From: JBBTUF01 sp038063855
Lineage (GTDB): Bacteria > Patescibacteriota > Minisyncoccia > Ryanbacterales > GWA2-47-10b
Length of the DNA stretch: 30,705 bases
NCBI GenBank assembly: GCA_038063855.1
Contig: JBBTUF010000018.1
Span: forward strand, 1 to 30,705
Direction: 5' to 3'
Position numbers and translations under genes: made by a program. Each line of letters begins with the position of its first letter. Position 1 is the stretch's first letter. Under the pieces are notes generated by a model. It worked only from the letters and a program-made list of their open reading frames with translations. It made no database searches and was not told the origin of the DNA. Positions 14,159-22,756 of this stretch are shown here, one piece after another.

Positions 14159-14603
14159 AAAAATTCTATACGGCGTTGGCATTCTTATCGCCATTCTTAT
14201 TGTTTTTCAAACAGGTATACGTGTTGGCTACCACAAAGCTGCATTTTCATATCGCTGGGGCGATAATTATTATCGGACATTTGGTGATTCCGATGACCGT
14301 ATGCCGCGCGGTTTCGGACGTGAAAATTTTTCTGACGCACACGGAGCGGTCGGCAAAATTATCAAAATTGATCTCCCGACACTTATCATCACAGGCAAAG
14401 ATAACATCGAAAAAGTAATCCTTATTAAAGATGATCCCAAAATCCGTCGCTTCAACGAAGATATTAAACCCTCTGACTTAAAAGTTGATGATTTTATTGT
14501 TGTGATTGGCACGCCAAACAATCAGTCACAAGTTGAAGCGAAACTTATTCGCATAATGCCCCCTCCTCCTGAATTTATACAAAATAAACCAGCCTCACAA
14601 TAA
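14121..14603 (+). CDS. Anchored protein with DUF5666-like beta domain
   Basis: The 160-residue protein has one N-terminal transmembrane helix (ILYGVGILIAILIVFQTGI) and an exported part. The exported part begins with an aromatic, Arg/Asp-rich stretch and then a small beta domain (GAVGKIIKIDLPTLIITGKD, then EKVILIKDDPKIRR and FIVVIGTPNNQSQVEAKLIRI). That pattern resembles DUF5666-type OB-like domains, with a Pro-rich tail (PPPPEF). A similar protein follows the permease at 18366, so the two bracket the transporter genes. Its 5' end overlaps the previous gene and the adaptor gene follows after 3 nt. Confidence 0.75.
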   Translation: MNFKDFIQSNIFKKILYGVGILIAILIVFQTGIRVGYHKAAFSYRWGDNYYRTFGDSDDRMPRGFGRENFSDAHGAVGKIIKIDLPTLIITGKDNIEKVILIKDDPKIRRFNEDIKPSDLKVDDFIVVIGTPNNQSQVEAKLIRIMPPPPEFIQNKPASQ

Positions 14604-14606
14604 ATT

Positions 14607-16379
14607 ATGAAAAAGATTAAAATATTTATAGTTAAACACAAACTTGCGATTGCAATTGCTCTCATCGCAATCGCAAGTATAAGTTATTGGGGATATGGCA
14701 AACTCACTGATACCAGTGGCGAGACTCGCTATATTACGAGCACCGTATCAAAGGGTACAATCATTGTATCGGTAACTGGAAGCGGTCAAGTCTCGGCATC
14801 AAATCAGATCGACCTTAAACCCAAAGCTTCTGGCGACATTGTATATGTTGGCGTTACCAGCGGGCAAAAAGTAAAGGCAGGCGCACTCATCGCTCAAATC
14901 AACTCACAAGACGCCCAAAAAACTGTGCGTGATGCAGAAGCAAATCTCCAGAGCGCAAAAATTTCTTTAGAAAAACTCCAACAACCAGCCGACAAACTTT
15001 CGCTTATTCAATCTGAGAACTCACTTGCGCAAGCAAAAGAATCAAAAATAAATGCCCAAAACGATCTCACAAAAGCATACGAAGATGGATTTAACACTGT
15101 GGCAAACAGTTTCCTTAATTTACCAACTATTATGACTGGCCTTCAAGATATGCTTTTTACAACCACATTTGGCCTCGGTAATGGACAAGCAAACATTGAC
15201 TATTACGCCAATGCAGTCGAAAATTATGATCCAAAAGCAAATGACTTCAAAACAGATACTCGCACTAAATATGTTTCTGCGCGCGCTAATTACGATAAAA
15301 CATTTTCAAACTACAAATCAACAAACAGATCATCAAACATCGCAGCAATAGAATCAATAATAAGCGAAACATACGATACAACAAAAAGCATTGCTGAAGC
15401 CGTGAAGAGTGCTAACAATTTAATTCAATTTTATAAAGATAAACTCTCCGAGCGAAACCTTACCCCATCTTCCGTAGCAAATACTCATTTGGCGAGCCTT
15501 AATGCATACACTGGGCAAACAAATACTGCTCTTACAAACCTTTCCAATGCAAAAGATACACTTCAAAATAGCAAGAATGCAATTGTAAACGCTGATCGTT
15601 CTATCTCCGAAAAAACTGAATCATTTGCAAAATTGAAAGCTGGAGCGGATGCGCTTGATATACAATCATCACAACTTGCAGTTACACAGCGCGAGAATGC
15701 GCTTCTTGACGCAAAAGAAAAACTTTCCGATTATTATATTCGCGCACCATTTGACGGCACCATAGCAAAAATTACCGTAAAGGTTGCTGACTCCGTATCA
15801 TCGGGCACATCACTTGGCACATTTATGACACAACAAAAAATTGCAGAAGTTTCTCTCAATGAAGTAGATGTCGCAAAAATAAAAGTTGGGCAAAAAGTAA
15901 CTCTTACATTTGATGCCGTCGAAGGCTTAAGTATCTCTGGTAAAGTAGCAGAAATTGATACAATCGGAACTGTCTCACAAGGTGTCGTCACCTATTCTGT
16001 AAAAATAAGTTTTGATACCCAAGATGAACGCATTAAATCTGGAATGAGTACGAGCGCTGCAATTATTACGGACTCAAAACAAGACGTACTCACCGTACCC
16101 AATAGCGCTATCAAGTCGCAAAATAACCAATACACTGTCGAAATGTTTGATACTCCTATTATACAAACACAGGGCAACCAAGGAACAATTTCCCAAATAC
16201 CACCGCGACAGCAATTGATTGAAGTTGGTATATCAGACGATATATTAACAGAGGTCATCTTAGGTCTTAAAGAAAACGATCAAGTTGTCACTCGGATTAT
16301 TTCTGGTGTTACAACTCAAACCACAACTCAGGCGCCGAGCTTATTGGGAAACACGGGCGGCAACAGACCTACCCGCTAA
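14607..16379 (+). CDS. Periplasmic-adaptor-like protein (HlyD/MacA/YknX family)
   Basis: The 590-residue protein is a membrane-fusion/adaptor subunit. An N-terminal anchor (residues 9-30) is followed by the first half of a lipoyl domain (KASGDIVYVGVTSGQKVKAGALIAQIN). A very long Ala/Gln/Asn-rich coiled coil (about residues 105-370) comes next, then the second lipoyl half (YYIRAPFDGTIAKITVKVAD) and beta-barrel and membrane-proximal domains. MacA is about 370 residues, so the helical hairpin here is greatly extended. In a cell without an outer membrane it would act like YknX, gating an ABC exporter or reaching into the cell envelope. The ATPase gene starts 2 nt after its stop. Confidence 0.9.
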   Translation: MKKIKIFIVKHKLAIAIALIAIASISYWGYGKLTDTSGETRYITSTVSKGTIIVSVTGSGQVSASNQIDLKPKASGDIVYVGVTSGQKVKAGALIAQINSQDAQKTVRDAEANLQSAKISLEKLQQPADKLSLIQSENSLAQAKESKINAQNDLTKAYEDGFNTVANSFLNLPTIMTGLQDMLFTTTFGLGNGQANIDYYANAVENYDPKANDFKTDTRTKYVSARANYDKTFSNYKSTNRSSNIAAIESIISETYDTTKSIAEAVKSANNLIQFYKDKLSERNLTPSSVANTHLASLNAYTGQTNTALTNLSNAKDTLQNSKNAIVNADRSISEKTESFAKLKAGADALDIQSSQLAVTQRENALLDAKEKLSDYYIRAPFDGTIAKITVKVADSVSSGTSLGTFMTQQKIAEVSLNEVDVAKIKVGQKVTLTFDAVEGLSISGKVAEIDTIGTVSQGVVTYSVKISFDTQDERIKSGMSTSAAIITDSKQDVLTVPNSAIKSQNNQYTVEMFDTPIIQTQGNQGTISQIPPRQQLIEVGISDDILTEVILGLKENDQVVTRIISGVTTQTTTQAPSLLGNTGGNRPTR

Positions 16380-16381
16380 CC

Positions 16382-17089
16382 ATGATCGAAGTTAAACATA
16401 TTACGAAAACATATCGTACGGGTACTATCAATTTTCATGCATTGCACGATGTGAGTTTTACCATTGAAGATGGCGAATTTGTCGCTATTATGGGGCCTTC
16501 CGGCTCGGGCAAATCAACACTCATGCATATTTTAGGAGCACTCGATACACCAACAAGTGGAACCTATTTTATTGACAATAAAGATATATCAAAGTTAAGC
16601 GACGATGAGCTTGCAGACATTAGAAAAGATAAAATAGGCTTTGTCTTTCAGTCATTCAACCTACTGCCCCGATCCACCGTATTGCGTAATACAATGCTAC
16701 CACTCGTGTACGCCAGTATTTCTAAAGAAGAACGCGAACAGCGTGCTGAAAAAGCACTCCTTGCGGCAGGTCTTGATAGAGATCATTTTCACCATATGTC
16801 AAATCAGCTCTCGGGAGGTCAAATTCAACGCGTCGCCATTGCTCGAGCGCTCGTAAACAATCCGTCGCTCATACTTGCTGACGAACCAACAGGAAATCTC
16901 GATACAAAAACAGGTGAGTTTGTCATGGGTACATTCCAACGCTTTAACCAAGATCACGGGCACACCATTATTCTCATCACACACGAGCTCGACATCGCAA
17001 ATTTTGCAAAGCGTATTATTCACTTGAAAGATGGCTCCATTATCAGTGACAAAAAAATTCATCAGAACAAAATAAACACACATTCATGA
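16382..17089 (+). CDS. ABC transporter ATPase (MacB/LolD/YknY type)
   Basis: The 235-residue protein has Walker A GPSGSGKSTL, Q-loop FVFQSFNLLPR, signature LSGGQIQRVAIARAL, Walker B LILADEPTGNLD and the H-loop in ILITHE. The wording around the signature and the PTGNLD motif is that of the LolD/MacB/FtsE class, which works by mechanotransmission rather than moving substrates through the membrane. The permease start overlaps its stop by four bases. It powers the adaptor-permease pair encoded on either side. Confidence 0.95.
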   Translation: MIEVKHITKTYRTGTINFHALHDVSFTIEDGEFVAIMGPSGSGKSTLMHILGALDTPTSGTYFIDNKDISKLSDDELADIRKDKIGFVFQSFNLLPRSTVLRNTMLPLVYASISKEEREQRAEKALLAAGLDRDHFHHMSNQLSGGQIQRVAIARALVNNPSLILADEPTGNLDTKTGEFVMGTFQRFNQDHGHTIILITHELDIANFAKRIIHLKDGSIISDKKIHQNKINTHS

Positions 17090-18309
17090 CAACCGTTGAT
17101 ATTATAGAAGAAACATTTCGATCGTTATCTGCAAACAAGGCACGCTCTGCCCTCACGGTGCTTGGCATTGTTATTGGCATTAGCTCTGTAATCGCCATGG
17201 TCTCGATCGGGCAAGGCGCACAAGGATCAATCCAAGCAAGCATCCAATCGATTGGATCAAATCTTATCCAGGTAAGCCCTGGGGCTCAGCGCGGGCAAGG
17301 ATTTCAAGTAAGCGCTGGCCGAGGTACCGCCCGCACCTTAACGCAAGCTGATGCTGACGCAATCGCAAGCCAAATATCTCTTGCCGCAAAAGTTGCTCCA
17401 GAAATTTCTGGCCGTTATCAAGTAACAAGCAAAGGGAAAAATACGAACACATCGGTCATTGGCAGCACCTCGGTCTATCCAGACGTCCGCAATATCTCAA
17501 TAGACCAAGGTTCATTTATAACAGATCAAAATATTCGCAGTCTTTCAAAAGTTGCAGTGCTAGGTCCTACAGCGCGCGATGACCTATTCGGAGAAGGCGC
17601 TGATTCAATTGGTCAGACAATCCGTATAAAAAACATCGAATTTAAAGTTATTGGGGTGACGAAAGTAAAAGGTGGATCCGGATTTGGAAGCCAAGACGAT
17701 ATGATTTTTGTACCTTTGACGAGCGCTCAACGATTCCTCGCAGGCGATACCTATGTAACAACCATCAGCATACAAGCACAAGACGAAAACTCTATGTCAG
17801 TAGTCCAACAATCGATTACTGACTTGCTTTTAGAGCGCCATCATATTTCCGACCCACAACTCGCAGACTTTAGTACGTTCAACCAAGCAGATATTGTCGC
17901 AACCGCATCAAGCGTTACAGAGACATTTACTATACTGCTCGCCGCAGTTGCCGGAATTTCACTGGTAGTTGGTGGTATAGGCATTATGAACATGATGTTG
18001 ACGACCGTAACAGAGCGCACGCGTGAAATTGGCCTTCGAAAAGCAATTGGCGCAAAACGTCGCGATATTAATCTTCAATTTCTTTCCGAGGCTGTCATGT
18101 TAACATTTATCGGTGGAGTTATTGGCGTCATCCTTGGCTGGAGCATATCCTTCGCAATAACCTATTTCGGCATTCTCCAGACAAGCGTCTCACTGTATTC
18201 AATTTTTCTTGCCTTTGGCGTATCGGCGATTATCGGAATAGTTTTTGGGTATTACCCGGCCAAACGAGCCTCCCGACTCAATCCAATCGATGCGCTAAGA
18301 TTTGAATAA
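17086..18309 (+). CDS. ABC transporter permease (MacB/FtsX family)
   Basis: The 407-residue protein has the MacB topology. An N-terminal helix (ALTVLGIVIGISSVIAMVSI) is preceded by the NKARSALT motif; a large extracellular domain covers about residues 45-270; three C-terminal helices form the FtsX domain, with the conserved TERTREIGLRKAIGAKRRDI loop and the closing YYPAKRASRLNPIDALRFE. It forms the membrane part of an exporter or signal-transducing complex with the ATPase and adaptor. The substrate is unknown. Start and ATPase stop overlap as ATGA. Confidence 0.95.
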   Translation: MTTVDIIEETFRSLSANKARSALTVLGIVIGISSVIAMVSIGQGAQGSIQASIQSIGSNLIQVSPGAQRGQGFQVSAGRGTARTLTQADADAIASQISLAAKVAPEISGRYQVTSKGKNTNTSVIGSTSVYPDVRNISIDQGSFITDQNIRSLSKVAVLGPTARDDLFGEGADSIGQTIRIKNIEFKVIGVTKVKGGSGFGSQDDMIFVPLTSAQRFLAGDTYVTTISIQAQDENSMSVVQQSITDLLLERHHISDPQLADFSTFNQADIVATASSVTETFTILLAAVAGISLVVGGIGIMNMMLTTVTERTREIGLRKAIGAKRRDINLQFLSEAVMLTFIGGVIGVILGWSISFAITYFGILQTSVSLYSIFLAFGVSAIIGIVFGYYPAKRASRLNPIDALRFE

Positions 18310-18365
18310 TAAAAAGGTCATTAATAACATTATCAACTAATTAATTACACATAAATAAAAAATAT

Positions 18366-18800
18366 ATGAAAAACACAAAAAATATAATTATAATCGCAGT
18401 CGTAATAGTACTAGTTGGAGGTATATCATTTTACGGAGGTATGCAATATGGCTCAAATAAAGCACTAGCAAACGCTGCAGCCTCTCGCCAAGCGCGAGGT
18501 CAACAATTCGCTGGCGGTGGAGCAGGAATTATTCGTGGTGGGCAAAATATGGGTGGAGGTCTCACGACGGGCGAAGTTATTTCCAAAGACGACAAAAGCG
18601 TTACAATAAAACTTCGCGATGGCGGATCAAAAATTATTTTTATGACAACCACAACGCCTGTCATGAAAAGTACTACTGGATCCTCTGCAGATATCTCTGT
18701 TGGAGCTCAATTGGTTGTTACTGGCAAGGCAAACTCTGATGGTAGTGTAAGCGCAGAATCAATACAAATTAGACCAACATTACCAACTAACCCAAACTAA
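18366..18800 (+). CDS. Anchored protein with DUF5666-like beta domain (second copy)
   Basis: The 144-residue protein starts with a transmembrane anchor (NIIIIAVVIVLVGGISFYGG), followed by a Gly/Gln/Arg-rich linker (QQFAGGGAGIIRGGQNMGGG). The exported beta domain GEVISKDDKSVTIKLRDGG and QLVVTGKANSDGSVSAESIQI resembles DUF5666. It shares layout with the 14121 protein at the other end of the transporter genes. It lies 56 nt after the permease stop in an AT-rich gap with no clear promoter or Shine-Dalgarno sequence. Confidence 0.75.
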   Translation: MKNTKNIIIIAVVIVLVGGISFYGGMQYGSNKALANAAASRQARGQQFAGGGAGIIRGGQNMGGGLTTGEVISKDDKSVTIKLRDGGSKIIFMTTTTPVMKSTTGSSADISVGAQLVVTGKANSDGSVSAESIQIRPTLPTNPN

Positions 18801-18816
18801 CTCTAACTAAAAAACT

Positions 18817-19209
18817 ATGAATCAAAAAAACGTTATTCTTGGTGCAGGAGCGATTCTTATAATTATTGGCGGGCTCTGGATATTTGGTAGTAAGCCCACC
18901 CCAAATACGATATTACCTTCCGCACCAGCAACAACCAATGTAAATTTAACGCAACCACCGGTAACAGACGCCCCTAAAACATTCACTCTTGAAGATATTG
19001 CAAAACATAATTCAAAAGAAAGTTGTTATACTACAATTCATGGATCGGTATATGATCTTACTACGTGGATAGATGAACATCCAGGAGGCCCTGAAAATAT
19101 TTTGCAAATTTGTGGCAAAGATGGCTCAAATCTCTTTGATCAAAAACATGGAGGGAAATCGAAACCAGAACAAACTCTTTCTACCTTTAAAATAGGTTCT
19201 CTGCAATAG
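18817..19209 (+). CDS. Membrane-anchored extracellular cytochrome b5-like protein
   Basis: The 130-residue protein has a transmembrane anchor (residues 7-24), a Pro/Thr-rich linker (25-53) and a cytochrome b5-like heme domain (54-130). The two expected axial ligands are present: His88 in DEHPGGPENIL and His111 in LFDQKHGG. Unusually for this fold it also has Cys70 and Cys99, which could form a disulfide outside the cell. The domain should bind heme b and move single electrons, or act as a b5-like steroid/heme-binding module. It is the last gene of the plus-strand run and meets the convergent helicase gene after only 3 nt; I see no terminator. Confidence 0.88.
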   Translation: MNQKNVILGAGAILIIIGGLWIFGSKPTPNTILPSAPATTNVNLTQPPVTDAPKTFTLEDIAKHNSKESCYTTIHGSVYDLTTWIDEHPGGPENILQICGKDGSNLFDQKHGGKSKPEQTLSTFKIGSLQ

Positions 19210-19212
19210 AGC

Positions 19213-20901
19213 CTATCCCTTATTAGAAGCTTCAAAAAGTATACGAGCAAGACGCAGATCGTCATACGAATACACTCCGCGCAATTTATCGAAAACTGGT
19301 TTGAGGCGTTCTGTGCCTACAGATGCAAATGCAGAATAAATTTTTGGCAATGCCCGTCGTAGTGCCGGCGAAATAAGCGCCGAGAGTGTAGCGCGATCAA
19401 TCCGTTCTGCGGAATACAGATCGACCACATGAGAAGATATCGTGGTTACAGCAAGAGCGCGCACTTTCGCAATTTGGTGAATTGACTTACCTTCATTTAG
19501 GAGTTTAAGCGTTTCTTCAAGCGTTGCGCCCTTGGAATGATCTTTTTTTGTATCGACAGAAATAGCGCCTTCTGGCTTGCCGCCGCATGCAATAATAAAA
19601 TTATGCGCAAGTTTTACGTGCTCTGCATCTGGCAGAGCACCAAATTTTTTTTCAGCAGCAGAAGAACTTAATTTAAAATTTTGATCTTGCGCGCTCGTCT
19701 CCGGGTGAACTTCAAGCGCACGTTCATTCCATCCCAACACATGAAGCCCTGCGAGCGACCGTACCCGCGAAAGCGCAACATACCCTTGCCCATACTCAAA
19801 CACTTGAGAAAGATCGATGACTGCAGCATCAAGCGTCATCCCCTGGGATTTATGAATAGTAATTGCCCACGCAAGACGCAACGGCACTTGTGATATACGC
19901 GCCAACACTCGCATGCCATCGTTGATAGCCCATTCCATGGTTTCTACAGCAATACGCCTGCCTGATAGCGTTAAAATAATCGGCATGCCATTACCTCCGA
20001 ATTTTTCTACAACACCCTGCGTGCCATTTACAAAACTTCCGTTGGGGTTATTTTTTGTAAATATAACGCGTGCCCCAACCTTAAGTGAAAGAATTTCTGG
20101 CGAGAGACACCCTCGCTTGAGCGCAGAGACTAATGCATCTGAACCACGCGAAATCATCATATATTGTTGTGCTCTGCCTGCGAGTTCGGCAAGCCGGCCA
20201 TCGTTCACTCGATCAACATCGACATTATGCGCATACAAGCGCGAGATGTCACCCAATTCATCCGACGCCTCCGCCTTACGTGACGTAAGCAACTCATAAG
20301 CGCTTTCATCAACCGATCCTTCTCGCACGGCTGAAAGAAACTGTAAAAATATTTCATCTTCCTGTCGAAATTGTTCGGAAAGATAACATGGTATTGGTTT
20401 AAGTGTTTGCCATGTGTGCGAATTAAATGCAAATTGAGCTACCTCTTTTTCACTTTTTCGATTCGATACTGGTGGCAACTGAAAAAAGTCCCCAACTAAA
20501 ACAACTTGAACCCCACCAAAAGGTTCCGGCCTTTGGCGCACTTCACGGCATACGGTATCAACCATATCGAATGTACCGGCTGACAGCATTGAGACTTCGT
20601 CAATAATTAATATTCGAGCGCGACTCAATCGTTTTGAAACTCGCTCATTTGATACAATCGCATCAAGATCATATTCTGAAAGAAGAGTATGTATACCAAT
20701 ACCACTCCATGAATGAATCGTCATGCCACCAATGTGAGCGGCGGCAATACCCGTGGACGCGGTTATGGCAGGCTCAATACCGTGAGCGCGAAGCCATGCC
20801 ACATACTGATTAACCGTATGCGTTTTACCAGAACCCGGTTCCCCCGTTAAAAAAACATTTGCACCTGTTTGCAAAATTTTGAGCGCCATCTCCTGTTTCA
20901 T
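19213..20901 (-). CDS. Pif1/RecD-like DNA helicase with C-terminal HTH
   Basis: The 562-residue protein is a superfamily 1B 5'-3' helicase related to Pif1. Motifs: Walker A TGEPGSGKTHT, Ia ASTGIAAAHIGG, Walker B ILIIDEVSML, motif III VLVGDFFQLPPV, motif V WAITIHKSQGMTLD and motif VI YVALSRVRSL. A C-terminal HTH-like segment (TLEETLKLLNEGKSIHQIAK, continuing through RALAVTTISSHVVDL) is typical of the helicase/RNase D C-terminal HTH. I choose ATG 20901, not the GTG at 20907, because the -10 TATACT ends exactly 6 nt before this ATG. Role: unwinding of structured DNA or restart of stalled forks. Confidence 0.93.
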   Translation of the reverse strand: MKQEMALKILQTGANVFLTGEPGSGKTHTVNQYVAWLRAHGIEPAITASTGIAAAHIGGMTIHSWSGIGIHTLLSEYDLDAIVSNERVSKRLSRARILIIDEVSMLSAGTFDMVDTVCREVRQRPEPFGGVQVVLVGDFFQLPPVSNRKSEKEVAQFAFNSHTWQTLKPIPCYLSEQFRQEDEIFLQFLSAVREGSVDESAYELLTSRKAEASDELGDISRLYAHNVDVDRVNDGRLAELAGRAQQYMMISRGSDALVSALKRGCLSPEILSLKVGARVIFTKNNPNGSFVNGTQGVVEKFGGNGMPIILTLSGRRIAVETMEWAINDGMRVLARISQVPLRLAWAITIHKSQGMTLDAAVIDLSQVFEYGQGYVALSRVRSLAGLHVLGWNERALEVHPETSAQDQNFKLSSSAAEKKFGALPDAEHVKLAHNFIIACGGKPEGAISVDTKKDHSKGATLEETLKLLNEGKSIHQIAKVRALAVTTISSHVVDLYSAERIDRATLSALISPALRRALPKIYSAFASVGTERLKPVFDKLRGVYSYDDLRLARILFEASNKG

Positions 20902-20907
20902 CCGCAC

Positions 20908-20913
20908 AGTATA
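20908..20913 (-). promoter_or_regulatory. -10 box of the Pif1-like helicase, leaderless
   Basis: TATACT on the minus strand, followed by GTGCGG and ATG at 20901. The -35 candidate 17 bp upstream (TTCCAT, 20936-20931) is weak. Confidence 0.55.
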
Positions 20914-20938
20914 CCAATGTAATAAGAAAAATGGAATT

Positions 20939-20976
20939 AAAAAAACCGCCCTTCGACAAGCTCAGGGCGGTTTTTT
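20939..20976. terminator. Bidirectional intrinsic terminator built on a REP-like palindrome
   Basis: The hairpin CCGCCCT...AGGGCGG (20946-20970) has seven A residues on one side (20939-20945) and six T residues on the other (20971-20976), so it can stop transcription from either direction. It ends the cold-shock gene on the minus strand. Its loop contains the CTTCGACAAGCTCAG motif, which recurs in modified form inside copA (25648-25667). Confidence 0.85.
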
Positions 20977-20987
20977 CTCAACGGCAA

Positions 20988-21185
20988 TTATGCGCGTGAT
21001 ACATTGGTGGCAGCAGGACCTTTGTCCCCATCGACTACTTCAAAGCTGACCTTGTCGCCAACTTTAAGCTCGTCAAATGTCACGCCACTCAATTCTTTGG
21101 AGTGGAAAAAAAGATCCTTTGCCTCGCCTTCGCGAGAAATGAATCCAAATCCCCTGTCCGTAAGAGTCTTGATTGTTCCAGTCAT
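20988..21185 (-). CDS. Cold-shock protein (CspA family)
   Basis: The 65-residue protein is a single cold-shock domain with RNP1 GFGFISREG and RNP2 LFFHSKEL, and ends KGPAATNVSRA as in typical CspA/CspB proteins. It would act as an RNA chaperone or single-stranded nucleic-acid binder. Its promoter lies inside the end of the preceding ABC-F gene and gives a 5' leader of about 60 nt, in contrast to the leaderless neighbours. A long leader is usual for cold-regulated csp mRNAs. It is followed by a strong terminator. Confidence 0.96.
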   Translation of the reverse strand: MTGTIKTLTDRGFGFISREGEAKDLFFHSKELSGVTFDELKVGDKVSFEVVDGDKGPAATNVSRA

Positions 21186-21251
21186 TACGATTGTTTTTAT
21201 AATTATTTGTACCGACTACTCGACTTTGTCTCGGTAATTTACCCTGCTCAT

Positions 21252-21280
21252 ATTATAGCAGGTTTACTTTTCTAAATCAA
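21252..21280 (-). promoter_or_regulatory. Promoter of the cold-shock gene
   Basis: Minus strand: TTGATT (21280-21275), a 17-bp spacer and perfect TATAAT (21257-21252). The -35 and part of the spacer lie in the last codons of the ABC-F gene. Predicted +1 is near 21245, about 60 nt before the ATG. Confidence 0.75.
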
Positions 21281-22736
21281 GTACCTCGTCAATTCGAATA
21301 TTTGCTACGAATTCAGGCGCGTGGCTCACTAAAATCATTGCCCCATCATACTTATTGAGGGCTGCTGCAATAATTGGCAAATGACGGAAATTTANNNNNN
21401 NNNNTATATTTTCTCCAACAAATAAAAATCTCGATGAAATCAATAATCCTGGCTTTTGGAGCACGAGGCGGGCAAATGCAACAAGCCCCTTTTGCCCTTC
21501 CGAAAGACGACCAATGCGATTTTTTATTAACTCTGGCGTGATTAAAAAGCCTGCGGCAACCGCGCGTAATGTTTCTTCTACTTTTTTATCCATCACCTCC
21601 ATGAGTGATTCGTACACCGTATCTTCAAAATTAAGTGTAGAAAAATCTTGACGATAATATCCAACACGAACCCTCGGTGAAATTTTTAAACCTTTTGCCG
21701 TACCTGACGCCAATGATTCCAATAGAGTCGTCTTCCCAATGCCGTTTGGCCCCCGAATCAACAAATGATGATTTTTCTTGAGTTTAATGTCAGCCTTATG
21801 TGTAACCGGTTTATGATTTTTTATTGTTAGGTACGATGAGATATGTAAAATATCACCCACCGTATCGAATTGTGAGGGGATGACAAACGCTTTAATTGTT
21901 TTATCTTCTCGGCGGACATCCATCATCTCGCTTTCAAGCTCTTCAGTTTTTTCGCGCATTTTTTTCGCGACATTACGCATCTTGCCACCTTTTTGCGCAA
22001 AAAAGTTTGCCTTATCTTTATTTTCTTGAATTTCTTTTGCAAGTTGGGCATTTTTTTTATTTTCGCGTTCAATACGCGCGGTAATGTCTTTAACTACGTC
22101 AAAATAATTGCCAACATACTGCTCGACTTTACGGGTAAAAATATCGAGATATAGAACTCCACTCGTAAAAGCATTCAAAAACTCGGCATCGTGCGAGATG
22201 ACAATACATGTTTTTTTATACTCGACAAGAAATTGTGTTAAGTGCGCAATGCCTGCTTTATCAAGATTATTGGTAGGCTCATCAAGTAACAACAAATCGG
22301 GGTTTTGAATCAACGCTGATGCAAGCAAGAGTCGAGCTTGCTGACCACCCGAAAATGTTTTGATAATTTTATCGTACGGAGCTTTTAGGTGTACTACTTC
22401 AAGCACAGCATCAATACGAGGATCGATGGCATATATTTTTTCTTTAAAACAACTCTCAAAAAATTCACGCACTGTAAAATCCATCTGATCGCGCGGAATA
22501 ACTTGACGCGATACTGCCATTGTTAAACCTTGCCCCACATGAATTTTTCCTGATTCTGGCTTGAGCTCATCTGCAATAAGTTGAAACAGGGTGCTTTTGC
22601 CTGCACCATTCTGACCCATTAAGGCAATTTTTGCTCCTTCGCGCACCGGAAAACTCACCTCATGTAAAATTGGGTGATTGTGGCCGTAATCAAACGACAC
22701 TTCTTCGAAGCGTAAAATAACCTCTTCTCGGGGCAT
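21264..22736 (-). CDS. ABC-F family ATPase (ribosome-associated), damaged at a scaffold gap
   Basis: The roughly 490-residue protein has two ABC domains and no membrane segment, as in ABC-F translation factors. Domain 1: Walker A GQNGAGKSTL, signature FSGGQQARLLLASAL, Walker B LLLLDEPTNNLD. A charged linker helix follows (ENKKNAQLAKEIQENKDK). Domain 2: Walker A GPNGIGKTTLL and signature RLSEGQKGLVAFARLVL. The expected second Walker B (LLxLDEPTN) is replaced by SSRFLFVGENI followed by the 10-N gap at 21395-21404, then normal sequence resumes (NFRHLPIIAAAL). I take this as assembly damage at the gap edge, not a real loss. The -10 TATCCT ends 6 nt before the ATG. Confidence 0.88.
   Translation of the reverse strand: MPREEVILRFEEVSFDYGHNHPILHEVSFPVREGAKIALMGQNGAGKSTLFQLIADELKPESGKIHVGQGLTMAVSRQVIPRDQMDFTVREFFESCFKEKIYAIDPRIDAVLEVVHLKAPYDKIIKTFSGGQQARLLLASALIQNPDLLLLDEPTNNLDKAGIAHLTQFLVEYKKTCIVISHDAEFLNAFTSGVLYLDIFTRKVEQYVGNYFDVVKDITARIERENKKNAQLAKEIQENKDKANFFAQKGGKMRNVAKKMREKTEELESEMMDVRREDKTIKAFVIPSQFDTVGDILHISSYLTIKNHKPVTHKADIKLKKNHHLLIRGPNGIGKTTLLESLASGTAKGLKISPRVRVGYYRQDFSTLNFEDTVYESLMEVMDKKVEETLRAVAAGFLITPELIKNRIGRLSEGQKGLVAFARLVLQKPGLLISSRFLFVGENIXXXXNFRHLPIIAAALNKYDGAMILVSHAPEFVANIRIDEVLDLEK
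21395..21404. other. Scaffold gap (10 N)
   Basis: Ten Ns within the ABC-F gene at the place where the second Walker B motif should be encoded. Confidence 0.95.
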
Positions 22737-22742
22737 TTCACT

Positions 22743-22748
22743 AGGATA
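22743..22748 (-). promoter_or_regulatory. -10 box of the ABC-F gene, leaderless
   Basis: TATCCT on the minus strand with six bases to the ATG; TTGTAA lies 16 bp upstream as a possible -35. Both hexamers match the consensus at four of six positions. Confidence 0.4.
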
Positions 22749-22756
22749 CAGTATTT

